Of a stretch of 6,931 nt of DNA, positions 1-5,653 are shown piece by piece (within the stretch, counting starts at the first letter, position 1; every line of letters starts with the position of its first letter). The translations under genes were made by a program, and so were the position numbers. The notes beneath the pieces are model-generated. The model saw only the letters and a list, made by a program, of their open reading frames with translations. It did not search any database and had not been told where the DNA came from. Source of the stretch: Boseongicola sp. SB0662_bin_57. Lineage in GTDB: Bacteria; Pseudomonadota; Alphaproteobacteria; Rhodobacterales; Rhodobacteraceae. Location: positions 1 through 6,931 of the forward strand of contig VXPN01000550.1 in the NCBI GenBank assembly GCA_009839535.1, read 5' to 3'.

Positions 1-575
1 CAATAGCAGGCCGAGCGATACTCGACGATGTCGCCGGTGAACATGACGTTCTGGTCCGGCACGAGGATCACGATGTCTCCGGCGGTATGCGCACGACCGA
101 CCTGCATGATGTCCACGCGCCTGTTGCCGAGATAGACCGACATTCGCCCGTGGACGGTCGTCGTGGGCCAGGTGAGGCCAGGAATGCTCTCATGGCCCTC
201 GAAAAGGCGGGGAAACCGCTGGAACTCGCTGTCCCAGTCCTCCTGCCCGCGCTCGACGACCATTGCGCGCGCCTTCTCGGACATGATGACCTGCCCGGCC
301 TCGTAGGCCGACGCCCCCAGCACGCGAACCGCGTGGTAATGGGTCAGCACGAGATGCGTGATCGGCTTGTCGGTGACTTCCCTCACCTTCCCGATCACCT
401 TGCCGGCCAGCCGCGGCGTCGCCTGCGCCTCGACGACCATCACCGAATCGTCACCGATGATCACTCCGGAATTCGGATCCCCTTCCGCAGTGAAGGCGAA
501 CAGGCCCTCTCCGATCTCGTCAAAGGTGATCTTCTTCTCGCCCAGGTCGCCCTGGCTCGCGAAGGCCTTGGCCAT
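1..575 (-). CDS. MBL-fold metallohydrolase-like protein with altered metal motif (partial, C-terminus outside window)
   Basis: The first 191 residues are visible; the gene continues past the left edge. It starts at an ATG (575-573) with a strong Shine-Dalgarno AAGGAG at 587-582, six bases away, and only 20 nt separate it from the fahA stop, so it is probably co-transcribed with hmgA and fahA. Metallo-beta-lactamase fold features: an N-terminal sheet with VMVVEAQATP (about 45-54), then LTHYHAVRVLGA (77-88) where the HxHxDH motif should be, GRAHTAGD with H163, and FTGDIVEY with D182. H79, H81, H163 and D182 keep their places, but the motif's Asp and final His are V83 and R84, so the second metal site should be impaired. 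MBL enzymes hydrolyse esters, thioesters or lactones, or act as oxidoreductases; the substrate here is unknown. Context suggests a role linked to homogentisate or aromatic amino acid breakdown. The fold is clear; the function is not. Confidence 0.85.
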   Translation of the reverse strand, partial: MAKAFASQGDLGEKKITFDEIGEGLFAFTAEGDPNSGVIIGDDSVMVVEAQATPRLAGKVIGKVREVTDKPITHLVLTHYHAVRVLGASAYEAGQVIMSEKARAMVVERGQEDWDSEFQRFPRLFEGHESIPGLTWPTTTVHGRMSVYLGNRRVDIMQVGRAHTAGDIVILVPDQNVMFTGDIVEYRSACY

Positions 576-581
576 GATGTT

Positions 582-587
582 CTCCTT
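582..587 (-). promoter_or_regulatory. Shine-Dalgarno site of the MBL-fold gene
   Basis: AAGGAG read on the minus strand, six bases before the ATG at 575. It lies wholly in the 20-nt gap after the fahA stop codon. This fixes the MBL start and supports translation from the same mRNA as fahA. Confidence 0.75.
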
Positions 588-595
588 GCCATGCG

Positions 596-1837
596 TCACG
601 CATATGGTTTTTCGAGTGCCGGCAGAACCTTGCCGGTACAGTCCCCGAACCCGATCCTGTAACCGTCGCCCTGGGCAAATCCCCTGAGCGTCAGCCGGTC
701 GCCGTCCTCGATGAAGCTTCTCGCCCCCCCCTGCGCAAGCTCCAGAGGCTCCTTGCCGCCCCAAGAGAGCTCGAGCAGCGAACCGCGGCTTCCGCGCTCC
801 GGCCCGGAAATCGTGCCGGTCCCAATGAGATCGCCCACGCGCATCGGGCAGCCGGAAGTCGCGTGATGGGCAAGCTGTTGCGCCGACGAGTAGTAGAGTT
901 CGCGCGCGTTCGTCCGCACGATGGTCTCCTCGGTTCCGCCTTCGGGCTCCAGCGTCACCTCCAGCTCGATGTCAAGGAACATCGGTCCCGCATCCTTCAG
1001 GTGGGGCAGGAGCTCCTTCTCGCGCCGAGGCGGCCCGCGGCGAAACGGCTCCAGCGCCGCCTTGGTCACGACCCAAGGGCTGATCGTGGTCGCGGTCGCC
1101 TTGGCCTGGAAGGGACCAAGCGGCTGGTATTCCCAAGCCTGGATGTCCCGCGCCGACCAGTCGTTGAGAAGGACATAGCCAAAGATGTTTGCATCCGCCT
1201 CGGCGACGCCGAGCGGACCGTCGGAAGCCCGCCCGACAACCGCCCCCATTTCCAGTTCGATGTCGAAGCGTCGGGAAGGCGCAAGGCGGGGCGCTTCGTC
1301 ATCCGGTCCTTTCAACTGGCCCCATGGCCTGCGCACATCGGTACCGGAGACAACGACCGAGGACGCCCGTCCGTTGTAGCCGATGGGCATGTGCAGCCAG
1401 TTCGGCGGCAGGGCGTTTTCCGGTCCCCGGAACATGGTACCGACATTTGCGGCGTGGTGCCTGCCGGCGTAGAAATCCGTGAATTCGGTGACGACGAACG
1501 GCAACTGCATGGTCACCGCCGATTGCGGATGAAGGGCTCCGTCAATGCGACCCCGCTCCTCTGCGCCCTCGGCAAGCAGTCTCGTCAACGCGCTGCGAAC
1601 CTGCTCCCAGCTTCCCGGACCTTCGGCCATGAAGTCGTTGAGAGCGCCGCTTCGAAGCCCGGCGGCAGGCACAATTCCCTGCTCCTCCAAGGCGGCAAGG
1701 TCCAGAACCATGTCGCCCAGGGCCGCGCCTGCGCGCGGACCCTTCCCGTCGTCAAACACCCCGTAGGGCAGGTTGCTGAGCGGAAACCACCCGTCGGGGT
1801 CGTTCGCGCTCTCCACCCAGCTCTTCATCAATGCCAA
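596..1837 (-). CDS. fahA: Fumarylacetoacetase
   Basis: A 413-residue enzyme that hydrolyses 4-fumarylacetoacetate to fumarate and acetoacetate, the last step of tyrosine/homogentisate catabolism in the cytoplasm. Full length for the family. An N-terminal SH3-like domain (about 15-115) precedes the FAH catalytic domain. Recognisable blocks, with mouse FAH equivalents from memory: TDFYAGRHHAANVG with D121, Y123 and H128 (metal ligand and catalytic His); PNWLHMPIGYNGRASS (145-160); IELEM with E194 and E196 (metal ligands); NDWSARDIQAWEY with D226; K246 before TTISPWVV; and GTGTISGPE (339-347). The start is taken as TTG at 1837 because AAGGAG (1850-1845) sits seven bases upstream. The ATG at 1828 would be 16 bases from that site. 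It lies 93 nt after hmgA and 20 nt before the MBL gene, in one probable operon. Assignment is near certain; the start is less so. Confidence 0.97.
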   Translation of the reverse strand: MALMKSWVESANDPDGWFPLSNLPYGVFDDGKGPRAGAALGDMVLDLAALEEQGIVPAAGLRSGALNDFMAEGPGSWEQVRSALTRLLAEGAEERGRIDGALHPQSAVTMQLPFVVTEFTDFYAGRHHAANVGTMFRGPENALPPNWLHMPIGYNGRASSVVVSGTDVRRPWGQLKGPDDEAPRLAPSRRFDIELEMGAVVGRASDGPLGVAEADANIFGYVLLNDWSARDIQAWEYQPLGPFQAKATATTISPWVVTKAALEPFRRGPPRREKELLPHLKDAGPMFLDIELEVTLEPEGGTEETIVRTNARELYYSSAQQLAHHATSGCPMRVGDLIGTGTISGPERGSRGSLLELSWGGKEPLELAQGGARSFIEDGDRLTLRGFAQGDGYRIGFGDCTGKVLPALEKPYA

Positions 1838-1844
1838 GACCGCA

Positions 1845-1850
1845 CTCCTT
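1845..1850 (-). promoter_or_regulatory. Shine-Dalgarno site selecting a TTG start for fahA
   Basis: AAGGAG on the minus strand, seven bases before TTG at 1837. The next in-frame ATG (1828) has no purine-rich site at a normal distance. The last bases of a possible upstream micro-ORF (stop TGA at 1852-1850) overlap this site by one base. Confidence 0.6.
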
Positions 1851-1924
1851 CATGCGACTTCAGGCTTGCCCGGCGCAGCCGCGGGGCTCCTTGCCGGAAT
1901 CCCGTGGCTGCGTCGGAACGCCAT
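1850..1924 (-). CDS. Possible 24-codon micro-ORF in the hmgA-fahA gap
   Basis: In the 93-nt gap between hmgA and fahA a small frame opens at ATG (1924-1922), seven bases after the hmgA stop, and closes with TGA (1852-1850) that touches the fahA Shine-Dalgarno. It starts MAFRRSHGIP and ends KPEVA; no signal peptide, membrane segment or known family is visible. GAGG lies only four bases before the ATG, a poor but possible ribosome site overlapping the hmgA stop. A GC-rich bulged hairpin (CCCGGC 1869-1874 pairing with GCC and GGG at 1878-1885) falls inside it. It could couple translation from hmgA to fahA, or be chance; frames this short are common in GC-rich DNA. Confidence 0.15.
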   Translation of the reverse strand: MAFRRSHGIPARSPAAAPGKPEVA

Positions 1925-1930
1925 GGTTCC

Positions 1931-3286
1931 TCACTTCCGCCCGGGACTCCCGTCAAATTTCTTCTCGAGCGAGGCCCAGCATTCGACATAGTCATCCTGC
2001 AGCGGCGCCTCCCTGGCCGCAAATTCGGTCAGATGCTGCGGGAACCTCGTCTCGAACATGAACGACATGGTGTTCTCAAGCCTGTCGGGGCCGAGGTTCG
2101 AGCTGGTCGCCCTGTCGAATGCGTCCCGGTCGGGTCCATGGGGCAGCATCATGTTGTGGAGAGACATGCCGCCGGGAACGAAGCCTTCGGGCTTCGCGTC
2201 GTACTGGCCGTAGATGTTGCCCATGAGCTCCGACATGACGTTCTTGTGGTACCATGGCGGACGGAACGTGTCCTCCGCCACCAGCCAGCGCTCGCGGAAC
2301 AGCACGAAGTCGATGTTTGCAACCCCTTCCACGCCGGAAGGCGCCGTCAGCACGGTGAAGATCGACGGATCCGGGTGATCGAAGAGCACCGCCCCCACCG
2401 GGCAATAGGTCTTCATGTCATACTTGCAAGGCGCATAGTTGCCGTGCCACGCCACGATGTCGAGCGGGCTGTGCCCGATCTCGGTCGCATGAAACTGCCC
2501 GCACCACTTGATCACGACCCGCGAGCGCGCATCGCGGTCCTCAAAGGCCGCGACCGGCGTCTTGAAGTCGCGCGGATTGGCGAGGCAGTTCGCCCCGATC
2601 GGGCCGCGCCCAGGCAAGGCGAACTTCTGCCCGTAGTTTTCGCACACGAATCCGCGGGCCGGACCTTCGAGCACCTCGACCCGGCAGACTAGCCCGCGCG
2701 GCAGAATCGCGATCTCCTGCGGCTCGACGTCGATCACGCCGAGCTCCGTCGCGAATCGCAGCCGGCCAAGCTGCGGCACGACCAGAAGCTCGCTGTCAGC
2801 CGAATAGAAGTACTCGTCCTCCATCGAACGTGTCGCCAGATAGACATGCGCCGCCATGCCCACCTGCGTGTTCACGTCCCCTGCAGTCGTCATCGTGCGC
2901 ATGCCGGTCAGCCAGGTCAGGTCTTCCTCGCCCGCTGGCACGGGATCCCAGCGATACTGGCCAAGCGAGGTGACATCCTCGACCACGTTTGGGGCGCTCT
3001 TCCAGTACGGCAGCTCGATCCTGTCGAACCGGCCGACATGACGCACCGAGGGCCGAATGCGGTAGCACCATGTCCTCTCTGGTCCCGGCGCCGTGAATGC
3101 CGTGCCGGAGAGCTGCTCGGCATAAAGCCCGTAGTTCACCAGTTGCGGCGAGTTCATGCCTTGGGGCAGCGCACCTGGCAGCGCTTCGGTTTCGAAGTCG
3201 TTGCCGAAGCCCGGCATGTAGCCAGGCACGGTTCCGGCCGGGGTCTGCGCCTGGCTCAGGTTCAGGGGTGCATGTGCATCATCCAT
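1931..3286 (-). CDS. hmgA: Homogentisate 1,2-dioxygenase
   Basis: A 451-residue cytoplasmic non-haem Fe(II) dioxygenase that opens the homogentisate ring to 4-maleylacetoacetate in tyrosine and phenylalanine breakdown. It is full length and all catalytic residues are in place by alignment from memory with human HGD. H347 and E353 lie in WYHKNVMSELMG, and H383 is in MLPHGPD; these are the three iron ligands. H304 in LFDHPDP is the expected catalytic base, and H377 is the second His of the SLHNMM block. The opening PGYMPGFGNDFETEALPGALP (21-41) is also typical. It starts at ATG 3286 with a strong GAAGGAG (3300-3294) seven bases upstream. It is the first gene of the probable hmgA-fahA-MBL operon and diverges from a marR gene across 70 bp, where a candidate promoter and operator are visible. 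Identity is near certain. Confidence 0.98.
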   Translation of the reverse strand: MDDAHAPLNLSQAQTPAGTVPGYMPGFGNDFETEALPGALPQGMNSPQLVNYGLYAEQLSGTAFTAPGPERTWCYRIRPSVRHVGRFDRIELPYWKSAPNVVEDVTSLGQYRWDPVPAGEEDLTWLTGMRTMTTAGDVNTQVGMAAHVYLATRSMEDEYFYSADSELLVVPQLGRLRFATELGVIDVEPQEIAILPRGLVCRVEVLEGPARGFVCENYGQKFALPGRGPIGANCLANPRDFKTPVAAFEDRDARSRVVIKWCGQFHATEIGHSPLDIVAWHGNYAPCKYDMKTYCPVGAVLFDHPDPSIFTVLTAPSGVEGVANIDFVLFRERWLVAEDTFRPPWYHKNVMSELMGNIYGQYDAKPEGFVPGGMSLHNMMLPHGPDRDAFDRATSSNLGPDRLENTMSFMFETRFPQHLTEFAAREAPLQDDYVECWASLEKKFDGSPGRK

Positions 3287-3293
3287 TGCATCG

Positions 3294-3300
3294 CTCCTTC
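3294..3300 (-). promoter_or_regulatory. Shine-Dalgarno site of hmgA
   Basis: GAAGGAG on the minus strand, seven bases before the hmgA ATG at 3286. Another ATG at 3291-3289 lies between the site and the start, but is out of frame and too close to be used well. Confidence 0.75.
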
Positions 3301-3310
3301 CTTGCCGTCA

Positions 3311-3339
3311 CAAATATTGGTTGTAAATGTAACTAACAA
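3311..3339 (-). promoter_or_regulatory. Candidate hmgA promoter
   Basis: On the minus strand TTGTTA (3339-3334) and TATTTG (3316-3311) are separated by exactly 17 bases, as for a housekeeping sigma factor. The -10 box is a poor match (three of six), so this is a candidate. Transcription would begin near 3304, giving a leader of roughly 15-20 nt that just holds the Shine-Dalgarno site. The AT-rich character of 3308-3336 stands out from the GC-rich surroundings. Confidence 0.4.
3320..3333. promoter_or_regulatory. Candidate MarR operator in the marR-hmgA intergenic region
   Basis: GTTGTAAATGTAAC is an imperfect palindrome: outer arms GTT and AAC are exact complements, and the inner A/T pair at 3325 and 3328 also matches. 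It fills most of the spacer between the candidate -35 and -10 boxes of hmgA, so a bound dimer would block RNA polymerase. MarR dimers usually bind AT-rich inverted repeats of about 16-20 bp in divergent promoters like this one. The symmetry is modest, so the exact limits are uncertain. Confidence 0.4.
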
Positions 3340-3356
3340 GCCCTAGAAAGAGTCCC

Positions 3357-3812
3357 ATGCGCCGCGATTCCGAATTCGATCCCCAGGATTTCCTGCCCTA
3401 CCTGCTCAACCAGGCCGCCGAAACCCTGAGCCTTGAGTTCCAGAGACATTACCGAGGTCAGTACGGGATGCTTCGAACCGAGTGGCGGGTGCTGTTTCAT
3501 CTCGGTTGCTACGGCGAGATGACGGCCAAGGACATCTGCGTCCGCGCCCGTCTTCACAAGACCAAGGTGAGCCGCGCCGTCGCCGCCTTGCAAGCGAAGC
3601 GCCTTCTGACCCGGCGCGAACTGGAGCGGGACCGCCGCCACGCCGTGCTGCAACTGACCGCGCTGGGACAAAGGGTCTTCGCCGACCTCTCCCGTGCCGC
3701 CCATGCATTCGACTCGAAGGTACGAGCCGCCATGACACCTGACGAGGCCGAGATCCTGCATCGCTGCCTGATCCGGATTGCCGGGTTCGAGACGGCGCCA
3801 CGAGCAGGCTGA
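3357..3812 (+). CDS. MarR-family transcriptional regulator, probable regulator of the homogentisate operon
   Basis: A 151-residue protein of normal MarR length. Helical dimerisation segments are expected at about 8-45 and 105-147. The winged helix-turn-helix spans about 54-104: TAKDICVRARLHKTKVSRAV (56-75) holds the recognition helix, followed by a wing with the family signature of basic and acidic residues ending in LQLTALG (98-104). MarR proteins are cytoplasmic dimers that generally repress a divergent operon and themselves, and release DNA on binding a small phenolic or aromatic ligand. Divergence from hmgA by 70 bp suggests the ligand is homogentisate or a relative; this is inference. 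The start at ATG 3357 has only a weak AAAGAG (3347-3352), four bases upstream. Pseudomonas putida HmgR is, from memory, an IclR-type protein, so this would be a different regulator family for the same pathway. Confidence 0.9.
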   Translation: MRRDSEFDPQDFLPYLLNQAAETLSLEFQRHYRGQYGMLRTEWRVLFHLGCYGEMTAKDICVRARLHKTKVSRAVAALQAKRLLTRRELERDRRHAVLQLTALGQRVFADLSRAAHAFDSKVRAAMTPDEAEILHRCLIRIAGFETAPRAG

Positions 3813-3815
3813 ATC

Positions 3816-3836
3816 CTGCGGGACCGCGCAGAATTT
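3816..3836 (+). terminator. Weak hairpin after marR
   Basis: CTGCG (3816-3820) and CGCAG (3827-3831) form a perfect five-base-pair stem with a six-base loop, followed by AATTT, three bases after the marR stop. The T run is short, so this is at best a weak intrinsic terminator. It lies in the 75-bp gap where marR and waaA converge, where a terminator is expected. Confidence 0.3.
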
Positions 3837-3887
3837 GCCCAAGTTCACGCGTTGCCGTGCCGTGCGTCCAGCCCCGCGAACTCCAGG

Positions 3888-5207
3888 TCAGCGACGCTCC
3901 GAGAGAAGGGGCCGAATCGCGTCGTATATGCGCTGAGACGCGCCTCGGTGGCTTGCGTGAAACGCCTCAGCCTTCTCCGGCGACGTTTGCCCGATGGCCG
4001 CTCGAACCGCATCGGGCAGATCCTCCGGCGCATGGCAGACCGTCAGCATGCCTGCCGCTTCAGCCTCAACCGCCGGGAACTCGATGGTCCCGACACTCGG
4101 TCCGGTGATTACCGGCTTTCCGAGCGCCAATGGCTCGATGACGTTATGCGCGCCACGTGGGCCAAAGCCGCCGCCCACTATGACCGCGTCTGCCGCAGCA
4201 AGGTAGAATGTCATTTCTCCGAGCGAGTCTCCGACCAGGATCCTCGCGCTTCCGGGTTCCGAATGGGGATTCAAGCCCTTGTCGAAGAGATGGCTTCGCC
4301 ACGCAATGTCGAAACCCGCTGACTGCAGGAATTCGCCCGACGCCTGGAACCGTTCCGGTGCCCGTGGCACCCATGTCACGAAAGGTGGATCAGAACCCGA
4401 GAACAGATCGACAAGCGCCTGCACGTAGACATTCTCCTCTCCCTCCACGACGCTTGCGATGGCGATGACCGTCTTGCCTTGAAGGCTGGCCCGAAATGCC
4501 TCGCCTGCCTGGATCTGCGTCTCGGGTGGCACGATGTCGAACCTGGTCTCCCCCGCAATGCGGACGTCGGACGCCCCAAGCGCCCGAAACCGCCTGGCCT
4601 GGGTCTCGGACTTGGCGAACACCGAGGCCATGCGCGCCGCTGGATGACCAATCAGCGACGCAAGACGCCGTGCCTTCGGCCAGCTGCCCGCAGGTATCTG
4701 CGCATTGACAAGCGCGAGCGGAACACCCGCCTCGCGCGCCGCTTCGATCATCCAGGGCCAGAACTCCATTTCGACCACGAGACCGACCCGTGGCGCATGG
4801 GAGGCGAAGAACCGCTGCCAGTAGTCAGGGCGATCAATGGGCAGGAAGCGCGCAGCCAATTGGCCAGAGACGATTTCGTCCGCGAACGTCCGTTCCACGC
4901 TGTTCCGCGCCGCCGGCGTGGCATGCGTCGTCAGGACACGATGCCCGTCCTGAAGTGCCAATCGCACGAGGGGCACAGCGGAATTGATCTCGCCAAGGGA
5001 CACTGCATGCAGCCACAGATCGGCCGCGAATGGCGCTCCCTCCCCCTTCCGTTCTTCAAGATGGAGGCCGTATCCGGCATCACCCCGGGCTCGCTTTCGG
5101 AAGTACCGCCAAATGAGCGGGGTCAGCACCCGGAAAATGCATGCATAAAGGAAGAGAAAGATCCGATAGCGAAGCCTTGCAGGTTCCGACAAACTGAGAG
5201 CATTCAT
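3888..5207 (-). CDS. waaA: 3-deoxy-D-manno-octulosonic acid (Kdo) transferase, divergent (GT30)
   Basis: A 439-residue inner-membrane enzyme of the size usual for WaaA/KdtA, which transfers Kdo from CMP-Kdo to lipid IVA or lipid A precursor on the cytoplasmic face. A hydrophobic segment at about 14-36 (IFLFLYACIF) is the N-terminal anchor. HAVSLGEINSA (67-77) has E73, the expected catalytic base. VEMEFWPW (145-152), VPRAPERF (280-287), GDSLGEM (326-332) and GGGFGPRGAHNVIEPLALG (345-363, with H354, N355 and E358) follow in family order. Some normally conserved positions differ: ASTHEGEE is ASVVEGEE (251-258), PRHPER is PRAPER, and NARLS is NAQIP. This suggests a paralogue with altered specificity. 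The start at ATG 5207 has no close Shine-Dalgarno site (AGGG is about 12 bases upstream). It converges on marR, and no other LPS gene is visible nearby. Confidence 0.92.
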   Translation of the reverse strand: MNALSLSEPARLRYRIFLFLYACIFRVLTPLIWRYFRKRARGDAGYGLHLEERKGEGAPFAADLWLHAVSLGEINSAVPLVRLALQDGHRVLTTHATPAARNSVERTFADEIVSGQLAARFLPIDRPDYWQRFFASHAPRVGLVVEMEFWPWMIEAAREAGVPLALVNAQIPAGSWPKARRLASLIGHPAARMASVFAKSETQARRFRALGASDVRIAGETRFDIVPPETQIQAGEAFRASLQGKTVIAIASVVEGEENVYVQALVDLFSGSDPPFVTWVPRAPERFQASGEFLQSAGFDIAWRSHLFDKGLNPHSEPGSARILVGDSLGEMTFYLAAADAVIVGGGFGPRGAHNVIEPLALGKPVITGPSVGTIEFPAVEAEAAGMLTVCHAPEDLPDAVRAAIGQTSPEKAEAFHASHRGASQRIYDAIRPLLSERR

Positions 5208-5260
5208 GGCACAATCACACCCTCGACATTCGGCCTGCGGGACGGTCTTCCCGATTTGTG

Positions 5261-5289
5261 GAAATACGTCAGGGATGAAAGGCCTGCAA
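5261..5289 (-). promoter_or_regulatory. Candidate waaA promoter
   Basis: On the minus strand TTGCAG (5289-5284) and TATTTC (5266-5261) are 17 bases apart. Each box matches the sigma-70 consensus at three of six positions, with the strongest bases kept. The resulting leader would be about 45-50 nt. Low confidence; such pairs occur by chance. Confidence 0.25.
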
Positions 5290-5469
5290 GGGCGTCACCG
5301 GAGGCTGCTTCAAGGCAGGTCTTCGGCGCAGAGGCCGGAAAATTCATCAAGGTTGCGACATTCTCCCTTTTTTCCTGGCAGGCTTGGCGCTTCAGGCGGC
5401 TCCTGCACGCCGCAACATCGGCGGCCGGCAAGGACTCTCCACCGACCGGCGCCAAGTCACCCGGACATG

Positions 5470-5653
5470 CGCATTCTCTTGCAGAACAGCACTCGAGATC
5501 TCCTGAACTTCATTGTCAGGCCAGGAGACGTTTGGCATTTTGCCTTCAGCGAAGTATGTCGTCCCGACCTGCCCGCCTTCCGCGGGAAGCCCGTAGCGGT
5601 CCGATGCCCTGACGCACCGGAAACCCGCATTGAGAACCGAGAAGTGACCGCCT
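5470..5653 (-). pseudogene. Possible C-terminal remnant of a SUMF1 / formylglycine-generating-enzyme family gene
   Basis: On the minus strand the frame through 5667-5470 reads GGHFSVLNAGFRCVRASD near its beginning, with GFRCVR at 5625-5608. The GFRCV(R/K) end block is characteristic of the FGE-sulfatase (SUMF1/EgtB/PvdO) fold, where it sits close to the C-terminus. Intact members are usually about 250-350 residues. Here anything upstream would run into the dehydratase gene on the other strand, so only the tail could survive. The frame shows a rough 70 percent GC at third positions, consistent with former coding use. It stays open to a TGA at 5392 without further recognisable motif. The match rests on one short motif, so a chance frame is the main alternative. 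Confidence 0.25.
5513..5541 (+). promoter_or_regulatory. Candidate promoter of the dehydratase gene
   Basis: TTGTCA (5513-5518, five of six to the -35 consensus) is followed after 17 bases by CATTTT (5536-5541, three of six to the -10 consensus). Transcription would start near 5548, leaving a leader of about 105 nt. Tentative. Confidence 0.3.

Larger units (their letters stand above)
5208..5653. other. 446-bp region without a convincing intact gene
   Basis: Between waaA and the dehydratase gene no frame shows a recognisable complete protein. It holds a possible SUMF1-like remnant (minus, about 5470-5667), weak promoter candidates for both flanking genes, and an 83-codon minus-strand frame (5204-5455) whose TGA overlaps the waaA ATG as ATGA. 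That frame has no family resemblance and is read as chance. A T6 run near 5368-5375 has no stable hairpin before it on the plus strand. Confidence 0.5.

Noticed and set aside
469..480. Adjacent EcoRI and BamHI sites (GAATTCGGATCC), like a cloning polylinker
   Set aside because: They lie in the middle of the MBL frame encoding GDPNSG without breaking it. There is no other vector sequence, so this is coincidence.
863..2692. A 609-codon open frame on the plus strand, antisense to fahA and hmgA
   Set aside because: It lies wholly opposite two clear enzymes, crosses their gap, and its translation is Arg/His/Pro-rich with no domain. Long antisense frames arise from GC-rich third positions in real genes.
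3333..3848. A 171-codon minus-strand frame opposite marR
   Set aside because: It is a shadow: the plus-strand frame has a full MarR winged-helix signature, and the minus frame has none.
5366..5378. T6 run (ctccctttttt) as an intrinsic terminator
   Set aside because: No stable GC-rich hairpin precedes it on the plus strand, and no plus-strand gene ends upstream of it.
5204..5455. An 83-codon minus-strand frame whose TGA overlaps the waaA ATG (ATGA), suggesting coupling
   Set aside because: The overlap is attractive, but the translation has no family resemblance, no good start site, and no composition like the neighbouring genes. Kept only as a note in the gap entry.
4479..5612. A 377-codon plus-strand frame opposite waaA and extending into the gap
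   Set aside because: No motif, composition of a shadow frame, and waaA on the other strand carries all the family motifs.
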